Source: CAVVSD01 sp963750895
Lineage (GTDB): Bacteria > Actinomycetota > Thermoleophilia > Solirubrobacterales > Solirubrobacteraceae
Direction: 5' to 3'
Length of the DNA stretch: 64,000 nucleotides
Assembly (NCBI GenBank): GCA_963750895.1
Contig: CAVVSD010000001.1
Location: 1 to 64,000 of the forward strand
Within the stretch, counting starts at the first letter, position 1. Each line of letters starts with the position of its first letter. The position numbers were made by a program, and so were the translations under genes. Positions 1 to 8,283 of the stretch are shown here, piece after piece. The notes under the pieces were generated by a model, which made no database searches, was not told the DNA's origin, and worked only from the letters and a program-made list of their open reading frames with translations.

Positions 1-78
1 GATCGCTGCTCGGCGACGCCGCCCGCCCCGCCGGGTAGGAAAGCTTGCCCGAGCATGACCGCAACCCCTGCACTCGCG

Positions 79-84
79 TAGGTT
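79..84 (+). promoter_or_regulatory. Candidate -10 element TAGGTT
   Basis: TAGGTT lies ten bases before ATG 95, with no Shine-Dalgarno sequence in between. This is the same arrangement seen before many other genes in the window and fits a leaderless or near-leaderless transcript. No convincing -35. Confidence 0.35.
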
Positions 85-94
85 TCGGTGGTCC

Positions 95-1477
95 ATGCGT
101 GCTTTGCGTGCATGCCTGCTCGCGTTCGCGCTGATCGCAGTCTGTGGCGTCGACGCGGCGTGGGCCCAGCAGCCCCCGGCCTCGACGCTGGACACGAACC
201 CGATCAGCACCCCGGACCTGGGCGTCGACGCCCAGGGCGGCGCCGTCGTCGCCTGGGTGGGCTTCGCCCCGACGACGGGATCCGGCGGCGCGACGACCTA
301 CGTCGACGCCGTCCAGGTGAGCGTCCGGCCGCCGGGCGGCGCGTTCGCCCCGCCGCAGCCGATCTCCGACCTGCGCTCCGACGTCACCCGTGACGTCGCG
401 CTGGGCGTCGGGCGGCGCGGCGACGCCGCGATCGTCTGGCGCGCGGTCGACGAGGAGCGTTCCGGCACGCCGATCGTCGTCTCGCGGCGGCCCGCCGGCG
501 GCACGTTCGGGCGCGGCACCGCGGTCGCCGGCTCCACCGGTGGGCGTGACCCGGCGGTCGCCGTCGGCGGCGAGGGCAGCGTCCTCGTCACCTGGCTCGA
601 CGGATCCGGCCGGCGCGGCTGCGGCAACGTCGTCTGGGCCGCGCGGGCGAAGCCCGGCGGGCCGTTCGGCAAGGCGGTGCGCGTCTCCGGTCCGTGCGCG
701 CAGGCCTCGGCGGCCCAGGCTGCGCTCGGCCCCGACGGCCGGGGCGCCGTCGCCTGGCGGGCACGTCCGTCGGGCGGCGAGACCGAGCTGCAGGCCGCGG
801 CGCTCCGGATGGGGCGCTTCACCCGCGCCCGGGAGATCAGCCAGGCCCCGATCGCGGCCGTCGACTTCGACATCGCGGGCGACCGCACCGGTGCGACGCT
901 CGCCTGGCGCGACGCGGGCGGCAACGTGGGCGGCGACGCCGGTCGCGTGCTCGTCGCGCGGATCGCCGGCGGCCTCGAGCCCCGCCCGCGCGTCGTGGCC
1001 GACGGCGGGCGCCTCGCGGGGCCGCCGCGGCTGGTCGCCAACGCGGAGGGCGCGGCGCTGCTCACCTTCGAGCAGGCGGCGGCCAACGAGCCGCTGCACC
1101 GTCCCTCCGTCCTCGCCTCGCGCCGCCCGTCGATCGACGGCGGGTTCGCCAAGCCCCAGGTCGTCGCGGCATGCGGCGCCGCCGACGCGACGAAGACGTT
1201 CGCCTTCCCGGCGATCGACGCGAAGGGGATCGCGACGATCGTGTTCCAGACCGCCTGCGGCGCGCCGCTCGGGATCGGCCCGAACTACGGGCTCGCCATC
1301 GCGGCGGCAGGTCCCGGCGATCCGTGGTCGGCGCCCGTCCCGCTGAGCTCCGGCGGGTACGCCGTCGGCGTCGAGGTCGGGATGGCCGACGGCGGCGCGG
1401 CCGTCGCGGCCTGGACCGAGCGCGCGTTCGGCGCCCCCGAGGCCATCGAGGGCCTCCGCGTCGCGATCATCCGCTGA
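95..1477 (+). CDS. Secreted repeat protein of unknown function, predicted beta-propeller
   Basis: A 460-residue protein with a clear Sec signal peptide: basic MRALR, a hydrophobic stretch to about residue 20 and an AWA-QQ cleavage site after residue 24. The mature part carries eight spaced copies of a short pattern, Gly-x-Ala-x-(Val/Leu)-x-Trp/Phe, each following an Asp/Gly turn (for example AQGGAVVAWVG, GPDGRGAVAWRA, DRTGATLAWRD). This spacing suggests blades of a beta-propeller exported to the cell surface. I do not recognise a catalytic motif or a named family. It is a single gene that converges on mreB, with a shared hairpin between them. Function unknown; expression from the TAGGTT box is inferred. 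Confidence 0.75.
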   Translation: MRALRACLLAFALIAVCGVDAAWAQQPPASTLDTNPISTPDLGVDAQGGAVVAWVGFAPTTGSGGATTYVDAVQVSVRPPGGAFAPPQPISDLRSDVTRDVALGVGRRGDAAIVWRAVDEERSGTPIVVSRRPAGGTFGRGTAVAGSTGGRDPAVAVGGEGSVLVTWLDGSGRRGCGNVVWAARAKPGGPFGKAVRVSGPCAQASAAQAALGPDGRGAVAWRARPSGGETELQAAALRMGRFTRAREISQAPIAAVDFDIAGDRTGATLAWRDAGGNVGGDAGRVLVARIAGGLEPRPRVVADGGRLAGPPRLVANAEGAALLTFEQAAANEPLHRPSVLASRRPSIDGGFAKPQVVAACGAADATKTFAFPAIDAKGIATIVFQTACGAPLGIGPNYGLAIAAAGPGDPWSAPVPLSSGGYAVGVEVGMADGGAAVAAWTERAFGAPEAIEGLRVAIIR

Positions 1478-1595
1478 ACAGGCGCGTTCGCACCAGGTGA
1501 ACGCGGTTCATCGCGACGTCACGCCCATAGGTCGAGAGAGAGGGATGGGAAGGGGCGGACAGGACGACCGCCTCGCCGGATCCAGGGACGAGCGA

Positions 1596-1624
1596 GCGGA
1601 GGCGGCAGTGCCCGCCGCCTCCGC
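1596..1624. terminator. Hairpin between convergent genes
   Basis: GCGGAGGCGGC and its exact reverse complement form an 11-bp stem with a 7-base loop, midway between the secreted-protein gene (stop 1477) and the mreB stop (1637). It could act on both strands. There is no U-tract, which is usual in such GC-rich genomes. The stem sequence recurs at 31421. Confidence 0.5.
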
Positions 1625-1636
1625 CTCGCAAGATCC

Positions 1637-2683
1637 TCAGGCAGGCATACGTCGTTGCAGCCCGGTCGCGCCGAAGCGCCCGGTCCGCACGAGCGCGGCG
1701 AACTCGTCGAGCGCCCTGCCCGCACCCTCGACCACGCACGTCAACGGGGACGCCGCGATGCGCACCTGCATCCCGGTCTCCTCGTGCAGGCGATCGTCGA
1801 GCCCGCGCAGCAGCGCGCCGCCGCCCGCGAGCAGGATCCCGGTGGTGGCGATGTCGGCCGCGAGCTCCGGCGGCGTCTGCTCGAGCGTCTCGTGGACGGC
1901 GTCGATGACCTGCTGCACGGGTTCGGCGAGCGCCGACCGCACCTCGCCGCTCGTCAGCGTCAGGTTGCGCGGGAGGCCGGAGGCCAGGTCGCGGCCGCGG
2001 ACGTCGAACTCCTCCTCGGGCACGAGCGGCCAGGCCGAGCCGATCCGCAGCTTGACCTCCTCCGCGCTGCCCTCGCCGATCGCCAGGCGGTGCTCGTTGC
2101 GCAGGTGCGCGGCGACCGCGTCGTCGAACTCGTAGCCGCCGACCCGCACCGCGCGGGACACGACGATCCCGCCGAGCGACAGGACCGCGACCTCGCTCGT
2201 CCCGCCGCCGATGTCGAGGACCATCTGGCCCGTCGGCTCCTCGATCTCCACGCCGGCGCCGATCGCCGCGGCGAGCGGCTCCTCGATGAGGTGGACCTGG
2301 CGGGCGCCCGCGGACCGGCACGCCTCGTCGACGGCGCGCTGCTCGACCTCGGTGATCCCGGAGGGAGCGCACATGACGACGCGGGGCGCGCTGAACCGGC
2401 CGCGGTGCACGCGCCGGATGAAGTAGCGCAGCATCTCCTCGGCGACCTCGAAGTCGGCGATGACGCCGTGGCGCAGCGGGCGGCTGGCGGAGATGTTGGC
2501 GGGCGTGCGCCCGATCATGCGCTTCGCGTCGCTGCCGACGGCGTGCACGACGCCGGTGTCGACGTCCATGGCGATCACCGACGGCTCCTGCAGGACGATG
2601 CCCTGCCCGGCGACGAACACCAGCGTGTTGGCGGTACCCAGGTCGATCGCGATGTCCGGGCCCCCCATGGCGAACCGCGCCAT
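1637..2683 (-). CDS. mreB: Rod shape-determining protein MreB
   Basis: Bacterial actin homologue of 348 residues, the usual MreB length. It forms ATP-dependent membrane-associated filaments that position the cell-wall elongation machinery. The actin-fold motifs are intact: phosphate-1 loop around DIAIDLGTANT (residues 10-20), phosphate-2 loop DIGGGTSEVAV in the middle and the adenosine motif LAGGGALLRGL near the end. I chose ATG 2683 (MARFAMGG) because the open frame extends upstream only into sequence without MreB homology and because a TAGGGT box lies seven bases before it; ATG 2668 is the only close alternative. It is not followed by mreC/mreD, so it is a stand-alone mreB. It diverges from the B12-binding gene. 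Confidence 0.95.
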   Translation of the reverse strand: MARFAMGGPDIAIDLGTANTLVFVAGQGIVLQEPSVIAMDVDTGVVHAVGSDAKRMIGRTPANISASRPLRHGVIADFEVAEEMLRYFIRRVHRGRFSAPRVVMCAPSGITEVEQRAVDEACRSAGARQVHLIEEPLAAAIGAGVEIEEPTGQMVLDIGGGTSEVAVLSLGGIVVSRAVRVGGYEFDDAVAAHLRNEHRLAIGEGSAEEVKLRIGSAWPLVPEEEFDVRGRDLASGLPRNLTLTSGEVRSALAEPVQQVIDAVHETLEQTPPELAADIATTGILLAGGGALLRGLDDRLHEETGMQVRIAASPLTCVVEGAGRALDEFAALVRTGRFGATGLQRRMPA

Positions 2684-2690
2684 GCGATGC

Positions 2691-2696
2691 ACCCTA
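2691..2696 (-). promoter_or_regulatory. Candidate -10 element TAGGGT for mreB
   Basis: On the minus strand TAGGGT is followed by seven bases and then the mreB ATG, with no Shine-Dalgarno sequence between. Fits leaderless transcription. Confidence 0.4.
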
Positions 2697-2720
2697 GTGA
2701 AGTCCTCTGAATGCAGGAGA

Positions 2721-2726
2721 TACGAT
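2721..2726 (+). promoter_or_regulatory. Candidate -10 element TACGAT for the B12-binding gene
   Basis: TACGAT lies eleven bases before GTG 2738. This and the mreB box are back to back in a 54-base divergent region. Confidence 0.3.
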
Positions 2727-2737
2727 GCCGGGCGGTC

Positions 2738-3148
2738 GTGTCCACCACGCAGAAGATCCGGGTCGTCGTCGCCAAGCCTGGCCTGGATGGCCACGACCGT
2801 GGCGCGAAGATCATCGCCCGCGCGCTGCGCGACGCCGGGATGGAGGTCATCTACACCGGCCTGCACCAGACGCCGGAGCAGATCGTGGAGACCGTGATCC
2901 AGGAGGACGCCGACGCCGTCGGGCTCTCGATCCTCTCCGGGGCGCACATGACGCTGGTCCCGCGGATCGTCCAGCTGCTGCGCGAGCAGGACATCGACGA
3001 CGTGGTGGTGACCGTGGGCGGCACGATCCCGGCCGACGACATCCCCGAGCTCAAGGAGCTGGGCGTCGCCGAGGTGTTCACCCCGGGCGCGCAGACGCAG
3101 GACATCGTCACGTTCATCCGCGAGGCCGTCGCCGCCCGGGCTGACTGA
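2738..3148 (+). CDS. Stand-alone cobalamin (B12)-binding domain protein, methylmalonyl-CoA mutase C-terminal type
   Basis: A 136-residue protein that is only the Rossmann-like B12-binding module of acyl-CoA mutases. The signature GLDGHDRGAKII supplies the cobalt-ligating His (residue 19) in the DxHxxG motif, followed by SILSGAHM and VGGTIP, which cradle the nucleotide tail. In such split mutases this small chain pairs with a separate catalytic TIM-barrel subunit to isomerise a CoA thioester; no large subunit is encoded nearby. I start at GTG 2738 (VSTTQKIRVVV); the upstream ATG 2711 adds nine residues unlike the family. It lies just before etfBA but has its own start region, so co-function with fatty- or amino-acid oxidation is inference. 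Confidence 0.85.
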   Translation: MSTTQKIRVVVAKPGLDGHDRGAKIIARALRDAGMEVIYTGLHQTPEQIVETVIQEDADAVGLSILSGAHMTLVPRIVQLLREQDIDDVVVTVGGTIPADDIPELKELGVAEVFTPGAQTQDIVTFIREAVAARAD

Positions 3149-3185
3149 CGAATCAGTCGATAGCATCGCCGACGTGTTGTCCCCC

Positions 3186-3191
3186 AGGAGG
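3186..3191 (+). promoter_or_regulatory. Strong ribosome binding site of etfB
   Basis: A perfect AGGAGG five bases before GTG 3197 decides the start. It contrasts with the leaderless-looking starts elsewhere. A TAGCAT hexamer at 3161-3166 could be the -10, giving a leader of roughly 25-30 bases. Confidence 0.55.
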
Positions 3192-3196
3192 TCCCC

Positions 3197-3988
3197 GTGA
3201 AGATCTGTGTCCTCGTCAAGGAGGTCCCCGACGCCGCGGTCGAGAAGCGCATCGACGCGCAGACCGGGCGCATGGACCGCAGCGGCGAGCGCAACCTGAA
3301 CCCCTACGACACGCACGCGATCGAGGCCGCGATGCAGGTCAAGGAGGGTGGCGTCGTCCCCGTCGAGGAGATCGTCGCCGTGACGATGGGGCCCGACACC
3401 GCGGTCCGCGCGCTGCACAAGGCCGTCTCGCTCGGCGCCGACCGCTCCGTGCACCTCACCGACCCCGCGCTGTCGGGGTCCGACGTCGCGGCGACCGGCT
3501 ACGCGCTCGCCGGCGTGCTGGAGCGCGAGAGCCCCGACCTGGTGCTGCTCGGCCAGCAGTCCGACGACGGCGAGTGCTACACGATCGGCGCGGTCGTGGC
3601 CGAGCACCTGCGCATGCCGTCGCTGACGCAGGTCATCAAGATGGACGTCGCCGAGGGCACGCTGACGTGCGAGCGCCAGGCGGAGTACGGCTACGACACC
3701 GTCGAGGTCGACCTCCCCGCCGTCATCTCGGTCGGCGACGCGATCAACGAGCCGCGCTACCCGTCGCTGAAGGCGATCATGGGCGCCAAGAAGAAGCCGC
3801 TGGAGACGCTCGACGTCGCCGGCGCCGGGCTGGACGCCTCGCGCGTCGGCGCCGAGGGCTCCCAGGTGGACTGCGGCGAGTTCAAGGCGCCGCCGGCCAA
3901 GGCGGGCGGCACGATCATCGAGGACGAGGACACGCCCGCGACGGTCGACCAGATCGTCGCCTGGCTCGACGAGAGGAAGCTGATCTAG
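3197..3988 (+). CDS. etfB: Electron transfer flavoprotein beta subunit
   Basis: A 263-residue EtfB/FixA homologue starting MKICVLVKEVPDAAV, the typical N-terminus. It binds AMP and, with EtfA, carries electrons from acyl-CoA and related flavin dehydrogenases to the quinone pool. Family regions visible are the NPYDTHAIEAA segment, VTMGPDTAVRALHKAVSLGAD and the recognition-loop sequence around PSLKAIMGAKKKPLE, which contacts partner dehydrogenases. The GTG start has an AGGAGG site. The stop overlaps the GTG of etfA by one base, so the two are translationally coupled, and the ETF dehydrogenase follows directly. Confidence 0.95.
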   Translation: MKICVLVKEVPDAAVEKRIDAQTGRMDRSGERNLNPYDTHAIEAAMQVKEGGVVPVEEIVAVTMGPDTAVRALHKAVSLGADRSVHLTDPALSGSDVAATGYALAGVLERESPDLVLLGQQSDDGECYTIGAVVAEHLRMPSLTQVIKMDVAEGTLTCERQAEYGYDTVEVDLPAVISVGDAINEPRYPSLKAIMGAKKKPLETLDVAGAGLDASRVGAEGSQVDCGEFKAPPAKAGGTIIEDEDTPATVDQIVAWLDERKLI

Positions 3989-4956
3989 TGAACGTCCTCG
4001 TCTACGCGCTGCACAACGACGGCGCGATCAACAAGAACTCGCTGGGCGCCGTGTCGGCCGCGGCGAAGGCTGCATCGGACCTCGGCGGCGAGGCCCACGC
4101 GGTCCTCGTCGGCGGCGACGACCTGACCGACGAGCTGCTCGGCACGCTCGGCGCGTACGGCGCGACGAAGGTCTATCGCGTGAAGGGCCCCGAGGGCCTG
4201 GCGCAGCCGGTGGTCGACGCCATGGGCACGCTCATGAACGACCACGGCTACGACTACGCCGTCTTCGGCGGCGGCCTGCTCGGCTTCGAGATCGGCGCCG
4301 GCCTGGCGGCACGGGTCGGCGGAGGCGTGACGATGGAGGTCACGGGCATCGCGGTCGAGGACGGCAAGCTCGTCGCGGAGCGCCCGATCCTCGGCGACTC
4401 CTCGATCTCGACCTCGCGCTACAAGGGCAAGGGCATCGTCATCGGGCGCCTGAACGCCTTCGAGGCGCAGGAGTCCGACGGCACCGCCGCGGTCGAGGAT
4501 CTCGACATCCAGCTCTCCGACTTCTCCACCCGCGCGCGGATGGTCAAGCGCGGCGAGCAGCGCGGCGCCGACGTGAACATCGAGGACGCCAAGTCGCTCG
4601 TCGCCGGCGGCCGTGGGCTGGGCAACAAGGAGGGCTTCGAGGCGCTCGAGGACCTGGCCGGCGCGCTCGGCGGCGCGGTCGCCGCGACCCGCGCGGTCGT
4701 CGACGCGGGCTGGTACCCGTACGCCGCGCAGATCGGGCAGACGGGCAAGACCGTCGCGCCGAAGCTCTACCTCGCCGCGGGCATCTCCGGCGCGATCCAG
4801 CACAAGGTCGGGATGCAGTCCTCGGAGAACATCGTCGCGATCAACAAGGACGCCAACGCCCCGATCTTCGAGTTCTCCGACCTCGGGATCGTCGGCGACC
4901 TCAACAAGATCGTCCCCAAGCTCACCGAGGCCATCAAGGCCAAGAAGGGCTCGTAG
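3988..4956 (+). CDS. etfA: Electron transfer flavoprotein alpha subunit
   Basis: A 322-residue EtfA/FixB homologue. The C-terminal FAD domain is diagnostic: GQTGKTVAPKLYLAAGISG followed by AIQHKVGMQ and AINKDANAPIF, the flavin-binding signature of the family. The N-terminal half is the Rossmann-like domain shared with EtfB. The start is GTG 3988, whose first base is the last base of the etfB stop codon. An ORF-internal start would lose the first beta strand (NVLVYAL). It forms the soluble heterodimer with EtfB and donates electrons to the membrane enzyme encoded immediately downstream; the next GTG begins at 4956, overlapping this stop. Confidence 0.95.
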   Translation: MNVLVYALHNDGAINKNSLGAVSAAAKAASDLGGEAHAVLVGGDDLTDELLGTLGAYGATKVYRVKGPEGLAQPVVDAMGTLMNDHGYDYAVFGGGLLGFEIGAGLAARVGGGVTMEVTGIAVEDGKLVAERPILGDSSISTSRYKGKGIVIGRLNAFEAQESDGTAAVEDLDIQLSDFSTRARMVKRGEQRGADVNIEDAKSLVAGGRGLGNKEGFEALEDLAGALGGAVAATRAVVDAGWYPYAAQIGQTGKTVAPKLYLAAGISGAIQHKVGMQSSENIVAINKDANAPIFEFSDLGIVGDLNKIVPKLTEAIKAKKGS

Positions 4957-6657
4957 TGGCCCGCGGCGGCGGGGTCGTCCCCGGCGACTACCCGCCGTCG
5001 GTGCGGCCGGCGGCGGAGTTCATCGCCGCGCCGACCGATCCGGAGGACGAGCGCATCGAGGTCGGCGTCGTCATCGTCGGCGGCGGCCCGGCGGGGCTGG
5101 CCTGCGCCAACCGCCTGATGATGCGGCTCGCCGAGGAGCCCGAGCTGGCCGAGTCGCTCGGCGAGGTGCCGGTCGCGCTCGTCGAGAAGGGCAAGGCGTG
5201 CGGAGCGCACAACCTGTCCGGCGCGATCATGCGCACGACGGCGATCGACGAGCTCTTCCCCGACGCCGACTATCCCCGCTTCGAGCGCGTCGAGCGCGAG
5301 TCGGTGCTGCTGCTGCCGAACGGGTCGCGGTCGCTGCGGATCCCGACGCCGCCGCCGTTCAAGAACCACGGCAACGTCGTCATCTCCGTCGCGGAGCTGT
5401 CGCGCTGGCTCGCCGAGAAGGCCGAGGAGGCGGGCGCGTACCTGCTGACCGAGACCGCCGCGAGCACGCTGCTCGTCGAGGACGGCGTCGTGCGCGGCGT
5501 GCGCTCCGGCGACAAGGGGCGCGGGCGGGACGGCGAGGAGCTCGCGAACTTCGAGCCGGGCTCCGATCTCGTGGCGCGCGCCACGGTCCTCGCCGAGGGC
5601 ACGTGGGGGCATCTCACCGGCGCGGCGATCGGCGCGTTCGGCCTCGGCAACGACCCGCAGGAGTGGGCGCTGGGCGTCAAGGAGGTGTGGGAGGTCGCAG
5701 AGCCGCTGGACCGCGTCATCCACACCCTCGGCTGGCCGCTGCGCACCGGCGCGAAGTGGAACGAGTTCGGCGGCTCCTGGATCTACCCGATGAACCGCGA
5801 GGGCGAGCCGCCGCGCGTGTCGATCGGGTTCGTCGCAGGGCTGAACCACCGCGACGCGACCCTCTCGGTCCACGACGTCCTGCAGCAGTTCAAGACGCAC
5901 CCGCGCATCCGTGGGATCCTGGAGGGCGGCAAGCGCGTCGCGTGGGGTGCGAAGGCGATCCCCGAGGGCGGCTACTGGGCGATGCCGCGCCTGCACGCGC
6001 CGGGCATGGTCATCGCGGGCGACGCCGCCGGCATGGTCAACGTCCCCGAGCTCAAGGGCGTCCACTACGCGATGGCGGCCGGGATCATGGCCGCCGACGA
6101 GATCGTCGCGGCGCTGCGCGACGGCTCGACGGACCTGTCGGGCTACGCGGCGGCCGTCGGCCAGTCGTTCATCACGAGCGACCTGCGCCGCTCGCGGAAC
6201 ATGAAGCAGCCGTTCCGCAAGGGCTTCTTCCTCGGCGGCGCGATCACGAACGCGATGGTCGCGACGAAGGGCCGCTTCCCCGGCGGGCACTGGGAGACGC
6301 ACCGCGACTCCGAGGAGCCGGTACGTCATGGGCGGCAGGGAGGCGAGCTACCCGCGCCCCGACGGCGAGCTGACGTTCGACAAGCTCTCGTCGGTCTACA
6401 TCACCGGCAACGCGACCCGCGACGACGCGCCCAACCACATCCGCGTGCGCCGCCGGGTCCCGCGCGTGCTGGCCGAGACCTGGCGCTGGATGTGCCCCGC
6501 CGGCGTGTACGAGATCCCCGACGACGCGCCCGAGACCGGCGACGTCGACCTCATCGTGAACTACACGAACTGCGTGCAGTGCGGGGCGATCACGGCGAAG
6601 GGCGGGCGCCTGACGCCGCCCGAGGGCGGCGACGGCCCGCTCTACCGCGTGACCTAG
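4956..6657 (+). pseudogene. Electron transfer flavoprotein-ubiquinone oxidoreductase, frame broken once near 6318
   Basis: ETF dehydrogenase, passing electrons from ETF through FAD and a 4Fe-4S cluster to membrane quinone. The N-terminal part has the dinucleotide motif VIVGGGPAGLACANRL, the CGAHNLSGA segment and VAGDAAGMVNVPELKG. At about 6318-6322 one extra base switches frame; the true sequence resumes as YVMGGREASYPRPDG and runs to the TAG at 6655-6657. Joined, the protein is about 566 residues, normal for the family. The ferredoxin-like tail has MCPAGVYEI and NCVQC, that is three of the usual four cluster cysteines; the fourth is Ile. Start GTG 4956 overlaps the etfA stop. A single sequencing insertion explains the break better than decay. 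Confidence 0.85.
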
Positions 6658-6668
6658 CTCCGCGCGGT

Positions 6669-6674
6669 TAGGGT
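6669..6674 (+). promoter_or_regulatory. Candidate -10 element TAGGGT
   Basis: TAGGGT with eight bases to ATG 6683 and no Shine-Dalgarno sequence. It sits just after the ETF dehydrogenase stop, so the next gene may have its own leaderless transcript. Confidence 0.4.
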
Positions 6675-6682
6675 CCCGCATC

Positions 6683-8239
6683 ATGCTCGAGGAGACGCTG
6701 TCCCCGGCGCTGGAGGCGTTCGCCGCCGCGCTCGGCCCCGGAGCCGTGCTGACCTCCGACGAGGACATCACCGAGTTCCGCGACCCGTTCTGGCCCGCCG
6801 GTGACGACACGCACTCGGCGTCGGCGATCGTCATGCCGACGACGACCGAGGAGGTGCAGGCGGTCGTCCGCATCGCCAACGAGCACGGCATCCCGCTCTG
6901 GGCGCACTCGACCGGGCGCAACAACGGCTACGGCGGGCCCGCGCCGCGCGTCGGCGGCAGCGTCATCGTCTCGCTGCGCACCATGAACCGCGTCCTGGAG
7001 ATCGACGACGACCTCGCCTACGCGGTCGTCGAGCCGGGCGCCCGCTGGTTCGACATCCACGACGCGCTCCAGGACGGCGGCCACGACCTCATGGTCTCGA
7101 TCCCCGACCTCGGGTGGGGGAGCGCGGTCGGCAACTCGCTCGACAACGGCGTCACGTACCTGAACCCCGGCCGGGACTTCCGCATGGTCTGCGGCATGGA
7201 GGTCGTCCTCGCCGACGGGTCGCTCCTGCGCACCGGCATGGGCGCGATGGAGGGCAACCCCGCCTGGCACACCTACAAGCGCGGCCTCGGCCCGGTGCTC
7301 GACCCGCTGTTCATGCAGTCCAACCTCGGCATCGTGACCCGGATGGGCATCTGGCTGCAGCGCCGGCCCGAGTGCTACCTGCCGGCCGCGTTCAAGCTGT
7401 GGCGCGACGAGGACATCGACAAGGGGCTGGAGATCGTCCGCGACCTGATGATGGACGGGGTCATGGACGGCGTGCCGAACATCTTCAACACCCTGATCTC
7501 GGCGTCGGTCCTCGCCACGCGCTCCGACTGGTCCACGGACCCGGCGCCGCTGGACGACGGACTCATCGACCGCATCGCGCGCGACCTCGACGTCGGCCGG
7601 TGGGCGGGCCGCTTCGCGCTCTACGGCGACGAGGACATGGTCGACCTCAAGCTCGCGAAGATCCGCAAGGCGTTCTCGGTGATCCCGGGCGCGGAGGTGG
7701 TCGCCGAGCGCAAGTTCCTGCGCGGCGAGTTCGACCAGATCACGCGGTCCAGCGACAAGATCCAGTTCGGCATCCCCGACCTCGAGGTCAACAACATCAC
7801 CGGCTGGTACAACCAGGCCGAGGGTGGCCACATCGGCTTCTCGCCCGTCGTCCCGCTGAAGGCCGAGAACATCCGCGAGGTGCGCACGATGCTGCGCACC
7901 CATCTCGAGCAGGAGGCGGGCCTGGACTTCCTCGTGGGCCTGCTCACGATCAACGAGCGCAGCGTGATCATGGTGACGATGGTCCTGTTCGACACCACCG
8001 ATCCGGAGATGACGACCCGCGCGTACGACGCCTGCCGCGGCCTGGTGGCCGAGGCGGGCCGGCGCGGCTATGGGGAGTACCGCGCGCACCTGTCGTTCAT
8101 GGACCTCGCGCAGGAGCAGTACGGGTTCGGTGACCACGCCTACCGCCGCTTCTGCGAGACGATCAAGGACGCCGTCGACCCCAACGGGATCCTCTCCCCG
8201 GGACGCCACGGCATCTGGCCGAGCGCGATGCGTTCGTAG
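6683..8239 (+). CDS. FAD-linked oxidase, vanillyl-alcohol oxidase / 4-cresol dehydrogenase family
   Basis: A 518-residue flavoprotein of the VAO/PCMH fold, close in size to eugenol and vanillyl-alcohol oxidases. Such enzymes oxidise or hydroxylate para-alkyl phenols through a quinone methide. Seen in sequence: the FAD-binding half with SAIVMPTTTEEVQAVVRIAN, the pyrophosphate loop STGRNNGYGGPAPR and SVIVSLRTMNRVLEID, then the substrate-domain stretch SNLGIVTRMGIWLQ and the C-terminal DPNGILSPGRHGIWP typical of the group. I cannot tell whether FAD is covalently bound or which phenol is used. If it is a dehydrogenase rather than an oxidase it needs an electron acceptor; the ETF genes just upstream are a tempting but unproven link. 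Confidence 0.85.
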   Translation: MLEETLSPALEAFAAALGPGAVLTSDEDITEFRDPFWPAGDDTHSASAIVMPTTTEEVQAVVRIANEHGIPLWAHSTGRNNGYGGPAPRVGGSVIVSLRTMNRVLEIDDDLAYAVVEPGARWFDIHDALQDGGHDLMVSIPDLGWGSAVGNSLDNGVTYLNPGRDFRMVCGMEVVLADGSLLRTGMGAMEGNPAWHTYKRGLGPVLDPLFMQSNLGIVTRMGIWLQRRPECYLPAAFKLWRDEDIDKGLEIVRDLMMDGVMDGVPNIFNTLISASVLATRSDWSTDPAPLDDGLIDRIARDLDVGRWAGRFALYGDEDMVDLKLAKIRKAFSVIPGAEVVAERKFLRGEFDQITRSSDKIQFGIPDLEVNNITGWYNQAEGGHIGFSPVVPLKAENIREVRTMLRTHLEQEAGLDFLVGLLTINERSVIMVTMVLFDTTDPEMTTRAYDACRGLVAEAGRRGYGEYRAHLSFMDLAQEQYGFGDHAYRRFCETIKDAVDPNGILSPGRHGIWPSAMRS

Positions 8240-8283
8240 CGGGGGCGAAACCCTGGAGGGCGGTGCGGTGTTCTGTGGGGGCG

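Noticed and set aside
3..38. A short open frame at the left edge ending in TAG at 36-38, possibly the tail of an upstream gene.
   Set aside because: Only eleven codons are visible, without any recognisable motif; the frame could be chance in GC-rich sequence.
2684..3607. A long upstream extension of the mreB reading frame on the minus strand.
   Set aside because: It is antisense to the B12-binding and etfB genes and contains no actin-family sequence; the true start is ATG 2683.
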